DNA of 64,000 nucleotides from Olavius algarvensis Delta 4 endosymbiont (lineage in GTDB: Bacteria > Desulfobacterota > Desulfobacteria > Desulfobacterales > CAJINA01). The stretch spans positions 1-64,000 of the forward strand of contig CAJINA010000212.1 in the NCBI GenBank assembly GCA_905176665.1, written 5' to 3'. This document shows positions 1 to 8,494 of the stretch, piece by piece; position 1 is the stretch's first letter, and the number at the start of each line of letters is the position of its first letter. The notes under the pieces were generated by a model, which was not told the origin of the DNA, did not search any database, and saw only the letters and a program-made list of their open reading frames with translations. A program made the position numbers and the translations under genes.

Positions 1-1
1 C

Positions 2-3000
2 GGTACCCCGGTGGGCGCGCGCAGCGTGGACCTGACCGACACGGGTACGGGCACGATTACCAGCGACAACGATACCGCCACGTTCACGATCAACGATGTA
101 TCGGTCAATGAATCGGCCGGTACCCTGGACTTTACAGTAAGCCTTAGCAACCCGGTGGATATCGATGTAGACGTGGATGTCAGCTACACGGATGTGACCA
201 CCGCCGCCGGTGACTTCGATCACGCTATTGACACGGTGACGTTCCCGGCCGGCAGCGCGGCGGGACAGACCGCGACGGTAGCAGTTACGGACGATGCCGT
301 GATTGAAGCGGACGAGTCTTTTACCGCCAGTCTGACCATTAATGCCGGGACACCCGTGGGCGGGCGGACCAACGACCTGACCGATACGGGCATCGGCGAA
401 ATTGTCAATGACGACACCGCCACCCTCACCATCACGGACGTGAGCCTGGCAGAAGGCAGCGGCGGCGGATTCACCAACTTCGATTTTACGGTGACTTCAC
501 CGGTGGAGGTGCAGGACGGATTCAGCCTGGCCTTCACGGTTAATGACGGTACGGCTACGGATGCTGACGACTTTGACGTTGTCACCACCAGCCCGGTAGC
601 CTTCTTTGGAACAGCCGGTGAAACGCAGACCATTCGGGTGGCCGTCGTGGCCGACGATGTGAGCGAGGATGATGAAACCTTTACGGTGACGTTGGGCGCC
701 CTGTCCAATATCGATCCCACCGCTGCCGATGACATCACCACCGGGGCTGTGGGCAACGGTACCATTGTTTACGATGACTACGAAGCGTTCATGGGAGCGG
801 ACATTACTGTTGCCGAAGTCCATCTCCCGGCAGACAACACTGTCCTGACCTTTACCGTCAACCTCGACCGGCCCAACAAGTCGGGCAGCGACATTAACCT
901 GCGGGTCACCACGTCGGATGACACGGCGACGGCCGGCAGCGATTATACCGCGCTGTCTAATTTCAACGTGGCTGTAGCCGATACCGAACAAAGTGAAACC
1001 TTCAACGTAGAGGTACTTGAAGACACGCTTGTTGAAAACGACGAGGTCTTTTTTGTAGACCTTACCACGGCCTCCGGTAACACCATCGTACAGGCGCTTC
1101 CGAACAGTCGTGCAGTGGGTACGATCACCAACGACGACCAGGCGACCCTGGCCATCGACGATGTCATTGCCAGTGAAGGCGCGGACACCACCACCACCAC
1201 CTATACCTTCACGGTAACCTTGACCGGTGATGTGGATCAGGCCTTTACCGTAGATTGGGCCACGGCCGATGCCAGTGCTATTTCAGACACCGACTTCCTG
1301 TCGGCCGGCGGCACGCTGAATTTTGCCGGTACCGATGGCGAAACCCAGACCCTCGATGTGACCGTTAACGGTGATGATGAGGTAGAATACGACGAAACCT
1401 TCTTCGTGAACTTGAGCAATATTGCCGCGAGCGGCAAGAACGTGATCTTCAGCGATGCGACCGGCGCCGGCAGCATTCTCAGCGACAACAAGTATCGCGT
1501 GACGATCGATGATGTGAGTGTCGATGAACCGGACGGAGCGGCCGCCACCACACCGGCGACCTTTACCATATCCCTGCACCAGGCTGTCCTGGCCGGGCAG
1601 GTCGTTACGGTTGGTTACCAAACCAGCGGCACCGCCACAGAGGCGGGACACACGGAATCGCCCATCGCGGTGGCCGGTACGGACTACACCGCTATCGCAT
1701 TGTCGACGGTTAATTTTAATGCCACCGATACGTCTAAAACCATAGATGTTACCGTTCTGAATGAAGCGCTGGATGTCGACCTTGAATACTACTACGTCAA
1801 CATCTCGGCTGGTTCGATCAATGCCCAGATAGATGACAGCACCGGTCTCGGCACCATCGTCGATAATGAATATGAGGTTGTCGCTTCCGTGGATGCCGTC
1901 AACAATCCAGGCGACATCTGTAGAGGTGCGACCTGTGCCGATCCGGATGACATCCCGCCGGATTCACTGACGATCACGGAGATCATTGAACGCAGCAGTG
2001 ATTCTTCCGTCTATACCGTCACGGCCGACAGCGGATACTGTATTGCCGATGTCACGCGCGACGGCAGCTCTGTACTGGGCGGGATCGTACCAATCAGTCC
2101 CTATCCCTATACGGCAACCAATATCCAGAATGACCCGACCACGATCGTGGCGTCCTTCCGGAGCGAGATCCAGTTTACCACCAATATTGAACCGTTGGGT
2201 GCCAGAACCTATGGGCGCTGGCGGCTCAAGGATACCACCAACAACGTTTACATTCTGCCCGGGGCCGGATTCCCGACCACGGCTGATCCCACGGCCGCCT
2301 GGTTAAACCATGGCGACACGGTCGTTATACCCTGCGATCAGTCCGGGTATGACCTTGAATACAAGGAAGTCTCCGGATGGTTTAAACCGGCCACGGTCAA
2401 TTACAGTATTCCACCGGCCGCCGGCGCGAATTTTACCGCCACCGGCACGTATGTATCCAAGACGGTTAAACTGACCCTGTCGGAAAGCGGCGGAACCGGC
2501 AGTGAAACCATTGACGTGGATCCGACCGGTACCGACGAAGGCGGACCCGGCACCCAGACCTACCTGTTGGTTGACAATGAGACCGTTACCTTGACGGCCA
2601 ACTCTTCGGTTGTAGTCGGTTCCGAGACGATCTTCCTGCGGTGGATCGGGCCGGTGGCCGATGAATTTGCCTCCAGCACCACGGTCTTGATGGATGCCGA
2701 CAAAACGGTCACGGCGGTCTTCGGCCTGCCGGGTGTCGACAACGATGGAGACGGCTACGAAGCCGGCCTCGACTGCGACGATACCGATGCGACCGTGCAT
2801 CCGGATGCCACCGAGCTCTGCGGCGACGGGATCGACCAGGACTGCACCGGCGGCGACCCGGTTTGCGTCGGGCCCGATGCCGACGATGACGGCGACGGCT
2901 ATACTGAAAACCAGGGCGACTGCAACGACAGCAACGCCGCCATCAACCCTGATGCCACGGAGATCTGCGGCAATGCCGTGGACGAAGACTGTTACGACGG

Positions 3001-6000
3001 TCCGCGGGACTACGGTACCGAGGTAATCTGTTCCGACTACGCCGAGCGGCCCCTGGAGACCCAGGCCCAGTCGGCGGCCCCCATGGTCATGTTTGTCCTG
3101 GACGACTCGGGCAGTATGGACTGGACCATGATGACCGAAGAGAGCGACGGCTTGTTCGACGACGAACGTTACGTCTGGTCCGTCGGCGACAACCAGTACT
3201 CCCAGGTGCTCAGCGCCAGCGAGCGCAAAGAGTGGCGGTCGCAGTACTACGCCTACAACTTTATGTACTACAACCCCAACACGGACTACGTACCCTGGCC
3301 GCAGTGGAATACCTCGGATGACACCGAAGGTACTACCGGCACCAAGATCAAGGACGGCGGGGCAGCGCCGCCAATCGATGCCGATCTTGACGACCCGCGG
3401 TCCAACCCGGTCCGGGATGACTGGACCCTCAACATGGATACGACCTTCTTCAGCGTGCTCCCTGCTACGGCCATCAACCAGTGGATCTCGGTTGAGCGGC
3501 ACGGCGGCAGCGACGGTAACAGCACGCTGGCGGATGCCGTGAAGCTGGTCGGTACCGGTTATGCCGGCGACCCCGACACCTTCGCCTCCGACGCGGCGGT
3601 CCTGGCCAACAACAACCTGATCGTGGACAACGAGCCCGACCAGGCCGATCATACCTTTATCGAGAATGGCAACTGGAGTACCTCCGGCTCGCCCAACCCG
3701 TGGGATGAAAACGCCCGGTATACCACCGGTAACAACTCCGCTGTCTGGCGTTTCAGTGTTCCCATTGCCGGCACCTATGATGTCTATGCGCGCTGGAACG
3801 AATACAACCAGCGGGATAGGAATGCCCGGTACACGGTTGTCAGCAACAATGGTGGGAGCACCGTTACATACGATGTGAACCAAAGACTCAATGGCGACTC
3901 CTGGGTGCAGCTGGCCACCGGTGTGACGTTTGCCCAGCAAGACAACACGAACCCCGGCGCTATAGAGGTGAAGAACGCGCATTACTTCACCTGGTATGAT
4001 GCCGACACCGACGACACCATCGATGCCGGTGAGGTCTACCTGGTGAATTTGGGCGGCAGCGCCGGAACCTACACGATGGATTTCTACCAGTTCAATGATG
4101 ATGGTGATAATGTGGTGGAAGACGGCGAGCTGATAGGGCCGGTCACTTCAGGGCCTGCATTTGACGCCATCCAGCCGCGCACCGAGGGCGGCACCCTGCG
4201 GACCCCGACCGAAGAGCGCCAGAACATCGCCAACTGGTGGAGTTTCTACCGGCGGCGCGAGCTGACTGCCAAGGCGGCCATCGGCCGGACCATCAGCGGG
4301 ACCGAGGGTATGCATATCGGTATCATGGGGATTAATGGCCGTATCGAAGAAGAGCTGGTGCCCATCGGGGTAGAGAGTACGCTGGTCAAGACCCTCGACA
4401 ACCAGGACGCTTCCTATTCCGATACCGGTAGCTGGAGCGAATCCGGGTCGCCCAACGAATTCAGCGGCAGTTCTTTCTTTACGTCTAACTCGGGTGACAC
4501 CGCCCGGTGGACACCGACGTTTACCGCCGGTGAAGCGGGGGCTTTCAGGGTCTACGCCTGGTGGAACTGTTTCAGTAACCGTGACGAATTTGCCAAGTAC
4601 ACCGTGGTCGACAAAGACGGCTCCACGGATTATCTCAAGGATCAGCGCTCCGGCCTGACCACCTCCCAGTGCGGCCAGTGGGTCGAGCTGGGGATTCACT
4701 TGTTTGACGAATCCGGCGGACAGTACGTGGAAGTGGCCCGGCATGCCGGCAGCAACGGCAGTTCGACCAATGCCGATGCGGTCCGGTTTGCCTCGACCGG
4801 GGCTACGGTGAACGTAAACCAGACACCGTACATCCTCAATGAGCTGTACCAGGTCAACTCCTCCAGCGGCACGCCCCTGCGGCGCGGCCTCCAGAATGCC
4901 GGCAAGTACTTCGACCATGAGGACAGCGGGGCTACCGGCGGCCTCAACTCCGTCGCCCCGTGGGCGTCCGCGGCCGACGGTGGCGGCTGCCAGCGGGCCT
5001 TTGCCATCCTGATGACGGACGGTTACTACAACGGGTCCGACCCGAGCCCGAGCGTGGGCAACGAGGACTCCGACGGCAACCGGCCTTCCGGGACCAATGC
5101 AAATGGCATCGGCGGCTCGACCTATGACAGCAATTTCTACGCCGGCACCGGAAGCAACACCTTGGGTGACGTGGCCATGTACTACTACGAAAAAGACCTG
5201 CACGGCGGTCTGGCCAACGATATAGCACCGGTCAACTACGACCTGGCCGACCACCAGCACATGGTGACCTATGGCGTCTCTTTCGGTGTCAAGGGTACTT
5301 TGGACCCGGCGACTTATCCCAACTGTCTGCCGGACACGCCGCCTACTGAAACGGCGGCCAGTTGTCCGTCCTGGCCCACGCCGGACAGCAATGCCCGCAA
5401 GATCGATGACCTGTACCATGCCTCGGTCAACGGGCGCGGCAAGTACCTCAACGCGGCCAACCCCGGGGAACTGGTGGAGGCCCTCAAGGAGATCATCGAG
5501 GATGTGGCCGACAAAACCGGGACCGGGGCTTCGGTATCCATCAACGCCCAGGAGCTCAAGGAGGGCACCCTCCTGTTCCAGGCCTCCTACGAGACCGGCA
5601 GTTGGCGGGGCGATATGCAGGCCAAGACCCTCGATCCCAATAGTGGTGAGATCGTAGACACGCTGTGGTCCGCGGCCGAACAGCTGTTCAGCAAGACCCA
5701 CGATACCCGCAAGATCGTTACGTACAACGGAACCGTGGGGAAACATTTCCGGTTCGACACCACGACCTACACGAGCGAGCTTACCGATGCCCAGATCAAG
5801 AAACTGTTGAATCTGGCCGAAGCGCGTGACCTGACGACGACGCCGCTCACCGCGGGGGAAGAGACCGATCTGGAAAACCTCGTCGATTACCTGCGGGGCG
5901 ATGGCACCAATGAAGGTACCACCGGCGGCACTTTCCGGCAGCGGGCCCGCAAGGACGGCACGACCGATATCGGTGTCCTGGGCGACATCGTTCACTCCGC

Positions 6001-7216
6001 GCCGCTGCATGTCGGGAATGTGGTGTACGTCGGCGGCAACGACGGCATGCTCCACGCCTTTGACGATACCACCGGTGAAGAGCTCTGGGCCTATGTGCCC
6101 AACCTGATCTACGACGACCTGGACGACTTGGCCGGGCAGTCCTACCAGCACAACTTCTACGTGGACAACTCGCCCTTCAGCCAGGTGATCACTGACAGCG
6201 GCGGCAACTCAACGACGCTGTTGGTCGGCACCCTGGGCCGCGGCGGCCAGGGGGTCTACGCGCTGGATATCAGCTCGTCGAACCCGTCTACCGAAGCGGA
6301 TGCCAAGGCCCTGGTCAAATGGGAATACCCGACCACACCGGGATCGGATTTCGATCTGGGTTACGGTTATGGGCGGGCCTTCACCGTCAACTCACACCTG
6401 GATGACGGCGGCAGTGCCACCCGTTACGTGACGATTATAGGCAACGGCTACCAGAGTGCCAACGGCAAGGCGATGCTCTACGTCCTGGATGCCCACACCG
6501 GTACCCTGCTGGGCAAACTCGATACGGGCGTCGGGTCTCCAGCCGAGTGCAACGGCCTGTCGGTGCCGGTCCTGATCGATCCTGATTTCGACGGCGTGGC
6601 GGACTTCGCCTACGCCGGCGACCTGCTGGGGAACATGTGGAAGTTTGACCTGCGGGGGAACAGCATCTCTGACTGGAAAATCGCTTATAATACACAATCA
6701 GACGGTCTTGGTACGGCGATGCCGATGTTCCAGGCCAAGAACAAGCAAGGCCACCGCCAGCCGATCACCACCAAGCCGGACGTCATGGCCCATCCCGACG
6801 CCAGCCTGGGTGGCTACATGGTGATTTTCGGTACCGGTCGTTACCTCGGCAACGCCGACTTCGGTGAAAACAGCATCCAGACCATATACGGAATCTGGGA
6901 CTGGCAGAAGACCTGGGAGGTTGCCGGCAGCACGTCGCCCGACAAGTACTACGGCGACTTCGGCCCGGTGGCCACCGGTGATCCGCTGTTCGGACGGCTT
7001 AGCTACACCAACAAGCCGGTCGACGACGACTTTGCCGTGGGACAGACCGTCACGGGCTTTTCCTCCGGCGCAACCGGGGTTATCGAGGAGATCGAGGATA
7101 TCAGTGATACCGCCGGCACATTGAAACTGATCAATCTCAGCGTAGCGCAGTTCCAGAACGGTGAGTTCATTACCTCCACCACGGTGACGGCCGATGCCCG
7201 TGCGGACGCACCCTGA
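2..7216 (+). CDS. pilY1: Giant PilY1-like type IV pilus tip adhesin, 5' partial
   Basis: Secreted multidomain protein expected at the type IV pilus tip or on the cell surface. The reading frame is open from the window edge, and the first residues repeat a motif seen later (GTPVG), so the true start lies upstream. Domains in order: the end of one Calx-beta repeat and five more, starting near nt 77, 417, 782, 1138 and 1493; a Cys-containing beta region (about 1900-2720); two MopE-type metal-binding motifs rich in Asp with paired Cys (2735-2870, 2885-3005); a von Willebrand A domain whose MIDAS reads DDSGSMD (near 3105); two golvesin/CBM-like modules inserted within it (about 3600-3960 and 4390-4800), and a tail of another just before; then a PilY1 C-terminal beta-propeller from about 5960, with a calcium-type loop DPDFDGVAD near 6582. 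The stop at 7214 interrupts the propeller; the missing end lies in another frame just downstream. Minor pilin genes would be expected upstream. Confidence 0.9.
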   Translation, partial: GTPVGARSVDLTDTGTGTITSDNDTATFTINDVSVNESAGTLDFTVSLSNPVDIDVDVDVSYTDVTTAAGDFDHAIDTVTFPAGSAAGQTATVAVTDDAVIEADESFTASLTINAGTPVGGRTNDLTDTGIGEIVNDDTATLTITDVSLAEGSGGGFTNFDFTVTSPVEVQDGFSLAFTVNDGTATDADDFDVVTTSPVAFFGTAGETQTIRVAVVADDVSEDDETFTVTLGALSNIDPTAADDITTGAVGNGTIVYDDYEAFMGADITVAEVHLPADNTVLTFTVNLDRPNKSGSDINLRVTTSDDTATAGSDYTALSNFNVAVADTEQSETFNVEVLEDTLVENDEVFFVDLTTASGNTIVQALPNSRAVGTITNDDQATLAIDDVIASEGADTTTTTYTFTVTLTGDVDQAFTVDWATADASAISDTDFLSAGGTLNFAGTDGETQTLDVTVNGDDEVEYDETFFVNLSNIAASGKNVIFSDATGAGSILSDNKYRVTIDDVSVDEPDGAAATTPATFTISLHQAVLAGQVVTVGYQTSGTATEAGHTESPIAVAGTDYTAIALSTVNFNATDTSKTIDVTVLNEALDVDLEYYYVNISAGSINAQIDDSTGLGTIVDNEYEVVASVDAVNNPGDICRGATCADPDDIPPDSLTITEIIERSSDSSVYTVTADSGYCIADVTRDGSSVLGGIVPISPYPYTATNIQNDPTTIVASFRSEIQFTTNIEPLGARTYGRWRLKDTTNNVYILPGAGFPTTADPTAAWLNHGDTVVIPCDQSGYDLEYKEVSGWFKPATVNYSIPPAAGANFTATGTYVSKTVKLTLSESGGTGSETIDVDPTGTDEGGPGTQTYLLVDNETVTLTANSSVVVGSETIFLRWIGPVADEFASSTTVLMDADKTVTAVFGLPGVDNDGDGYEAGLDCDDTDATVHPDATELCGDGIDQDCTGGDPVCVGPDADDDGDGYTENQGDCNDSNAAINPDATEICGNAVDEDCYDGPRDYGTEVICSDYAERPLETQAQSAAPMVMFVLDDSGSMDWTMMTEESDGLFDDERYVWSVGDNQYSQVLSASERKEWRSQYYAYNFMYYNPNTDYVPWPQWNTSDDTEGTTGTKIKDGGAAPPIDADLDDPRSNPVRDDWTLNMDTTFFSVLPATAINQWISVERHGGSDGNSTLADAVKLVGTGYAGDPDTFASDAAVLANNNLIVDNEPDQADHTFIENGNWSTSGSPNPWDENARYTTGNNSAVWRFSVPIAGTYDVYARWNEYNQRDRNARYTVVSNNGGSTVTYDVNQRLNGDSWVQLATGVTFAQQDNTNPGAIEVKNAHYFTWYDADTDDTIDAGEVYLVNLGGSAGTYTMDFYQFNDDGDNVVEDGELIGPVTSGPAFDAIQPRTEGGTLRTPTEERQNIANWWSFYRRRELTAKAAIGRTISGTEGMHIGIMGINGRIEEELVPIGVESTLVKTLDNQDASYSDTGSWSESGSPNEFSGSSFFTSNSGDTARWTPTFTAGEAGAFRVYAWWNCFSNRDEFAKYTVVDKDGSTDYLKDQRSGLTTSQCGQWVELGIHLFDESGGQYVEVARHAGSNGSSTNADAVRFASTGATVNVNQTPYILNELYQVNSSSGTPLRRGLQNAGKYFDHEDSGATGGLNSVAPWASAADGGGCQRAFAILMTDGYYNGSDPSPSVGNEDSDGNRPSGTNANGIGGSTYDSNFYAGTGSNTLGDVAMYYYEKDLHGGLANDIAPVNYDLADHQHMVTYGVSFGVKGTLDPATYPNCLPDTPPTETAASCPSWPTPDSNARKIDDLYHASVNGRGKYLNAANPGELVEALKEIIEDVADKTGTGASVSINAQELKEGTLLFQASYETGSWRGDMQAKTLDPNSGEIVDTLWSAAEQLFSKTHDTRKIVTYNGTVGKHFRFDTTTYTSELTDAQIKKLLNLAEARDLTTTPLTAGEETDLENLVDYLRGDGTNEGTTGGTFRQRARKDGTTDIGVLGDIVHSAPLHVGNVVYVGGNDGMLHAFDDTTGEELWAYVPNLIYDDLDDLAGQSYQHNFYVDNSPFSQVITDSGGNSTTLLVGTLGRGGQGVYALDISSSNPSTEADAKALVKWEYPTTPGSDFDLGYGYGRAFTVNSHLDDGGSATRYVTIIGNGYQSANGKAMLYVLDAHTGTLLGKLDTGVGSPAECNGLSVPVLIDPDFDGVADFAYAGDLLGNMWKFDLRGNSISDWKIAYNTQSDGLGTAMPMFQAKNKQGHRQPITTKPDVMAHPDASLGGYMVIFGTGRYLGNADFGENSIQTIYGIWDWQKTWEVAGSTSPDKYYGDFGPVATGDPLFGRLSYTNKPVDDDFAVGQTVTGFSSGATGVIEEIEDISDTAGTLKLINLSVAQFQNGEFITSTTVTADARADAP

Positions 7217-7485
7217 CGGCGGTCTTTGACATCTCCGGCCCCGAGGGCGTGCCGGACGGCGTGATCGACGAGCACGACCTGGTCAACATCGGTACGCCGG
7301 ACAACCCGCGGTGGGTAGCCCCCACCGGCCTGAAAAAGGATGCCATGTGGTATACGCCGGCGGTGCTGGCAATCCAGGACAGCGATACCGACGTCATGTA
7401 CTTCAGCACGTCCCAAGGTAATGTCCAGCTGCAGAGGGTGGAAGCGGAAAAGGTCGGGATGTTCTACTGGCGTGAAATTCAATAG
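7201..7485 (+). pseudogene. Displaced C-terminal end of the PilY1-like protein
   Basis: This frame continues the propeller of the preceding gene. Read from about 7205 it gives RTLTAVFDISG, then a segment ending in AVLAIQDSDTDVMYFSTSQG and FYWREIQ. That closing segment, with a last blade strand and a surface-exposed Asp loop, is what PilY1 homologues normally have at their C terminus. No ribosome binding site precedes the only ATG-like start. Moving from the upstream frame to this one needs one lost base (or two gained) in the GC-rich stretch around 7185-7212. It is therefore one gene split by an indel, not a separate gene. A sequencing or assembly error is as likely as a real mutation. Confidence 0.82.
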
Positions 7486-7500
7486 GTAAAGGAGTCGATC

Positions 7501-7860
7501 ATGCAAAAACCTACTGTATATAGTCTATTGATGGCCGCCGTGTTGATGATTCTGGCAGGCCCTCTGTATGCCGGGGATCCGGATATCCTCGATCTTAAAC
7601 CGCCCATGTCGAAACCAGGAGAAATCCAGAAAGAACCAGATTTGAAAGAGGGTGAATTTGATGGGTACGGCGTCATCGATATGATCACCGCCCAGGAAAT
7701 TGTGATCGACGACGCTACCTATCGTCTTTCTGGTTCCATGTCCTACAAGTACCTGGACGGCAGTTCCACGTCAGCGAATGATTTTCCTGTTGGCACCCGG
7801 GTGTGGTTTATGTTATACACTGATAATATTATAAAATCAGTCTGGAAAGAAGGGGGGTAA
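7501..7860 (+). CDS. Small exported protein of the pilus adhesin operon, PilY2-like in size and position
   Basis: A 119-residue protein with a signal peptide (MQKPTVYSLL followed by a hydrophobic stretch, probable cleavage after LYAG near residue 25). The mature part is a short Pro/Lys-rich linker and then a compact beta-rich domain (residues about 52-117) of the form GYGVIDMITAQEIVIDD ... GTRVWF ... IIKSVW. Small OB-like barrels with this pattern of a value strand, a flexible loop and a closing 'I..IW' strand often follow pilY1. A good Shine-Dalgarno (AAGGAG) lies 6 nt before the ATG. It begins 15 nt after the end of the displaced adhesin segment and ends 3 nt before the next gene, so it is in the same operon. 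A role in adhesin assembly is inferred from position only; I see no catalytic motif. Confidence 0.75.
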   Translation: MQKPTVYSLLMAAVLMILAGPLYAGDPDILDLKPPMSKPGEIQKEPDLKEGEFDGYGVIDMITAQEIVIDDATYRLSGSMSYKYLDGSSTSANDFPVGTRVWFMLYTDNIIKSVWKEGG

Positions 7861-7863
7861 AAC

Positions 7864-8385
7864 GTGAAGCGCGCGTGCATGCTTGTCGGGCTGTGTCTGG
7901 CGGTGCTTTTATTTGCCAATCCAGCCCTGGGAGAGTTCTTCAAGTATAGGGATAGCAACGGGGTGCTGCGGTTCACCGACAACCTGGCGGAAGTTCCACC
8001 GGACCAACGCCCCAAAGCCAAAAGCTACAAGGAAGCCGATGACTACCTGACCCACGCCCAGAAGCGCCAGCGGGCTGAAAAGGCGCGTCGGGAAGCGGAA
8101 CTGGCCGCCAAAAAAACGAAAGAGGGCAGCTTTGAAGCCCAGCAGGAAAGGCGCATGGATCTCAACAAGGTGCGCACGCAGCTGGACAACGAATACGGCG
8201 AACTGATCCGCGAGAAGAAAGCGCTCGAAAAAGAAAAAGCGCAGGCTGATACCCAGGAAAAACAGATGGCCTATAAAAAGAAGGTTAACGAACTCAACAA
8301 GCGGATCATCGAGTACGAAGATCGTCGCAATAAATACGAAGAAGAGATAAAAAGTTTCAATGCCAAGGCCAGACCCGCACAGTAA
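7864..8385 (+). CDS. DUF4124-domain exported coiled-coil protein
   Basis: A 173-residue protein starting at GTG with a strong upstream purine tract (AAGGGGGG). A signal peptide (residues 1-22, ending PALG) is followed by a DUF4124 domain: FFKYRDSNGVLRFTDN at residues 24-40, the typical 'Y+w.D.~G...ysd' signature. From about residue 55 to the end the protein is a long, highly charged alpha-helical coiled coil rich in Lys, Glu, Ala and Gln. DUF4124 proteins are periplasmic and mostly uncharacterised; many sit beside pilus or envelope genes. It begins 3 nt after the preceding small exported protein, so the two are probably co-translated. A hairpin downstream probably ends the transcript. Confidence 0.85.
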   Translation: MKRACMLVGLCLAVLLFANPALGEFFKYRDSNGVLRFTDNLAEVPPDQRPKAKSYKEADDYLTHAQKRQRAEKARREAELAAKKTKEGSFEAQQERRMDLNKVRTQLDNEYGELIREKKALEKEKAQADTQEKQMAYKKKVNELNKRIIEYEDRRNKYEEEIKSFNAKARPAQ

Positions 8386-8442
8386 AAACTGGCCTGGGCG
8401 GCCCGGTCAGAGAATTCGACCGCAGTCGCCATATCCACGAAG

Positions 8443-8477
8443 CCTGCCTGCCGGATAAACCGGCAGCAGGTTTTCGC
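8443..8477 (+). terminator. Rho-independent terminator after the PilY1 operon
   Basis: Stem-loop with the inner stem TGCCGG/CCGGCA and the outer stem CCTGC/GCAGG, separated by one bulged base, followed by TTTTCGCTTT. It lies between the DUF4124 gene and the assembly ATPase, suggesting that the ATPase is at least partly transcribed on its own. Confidence 0.6.
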
Positions 8478-8494
8478 TTTAGGACCCGCATCCA

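Noticed and set aside
2303..6151. Long minus-strand open frames (559 and 667 codons) inside the adhesin
   Set aside because: They are shadow frames created by the GC-rich, Asp/Thr/Gly-rich coding of the adhesin; the products have no domain sense, no ribosome binding site, and lie fully inside a well-supported gene.
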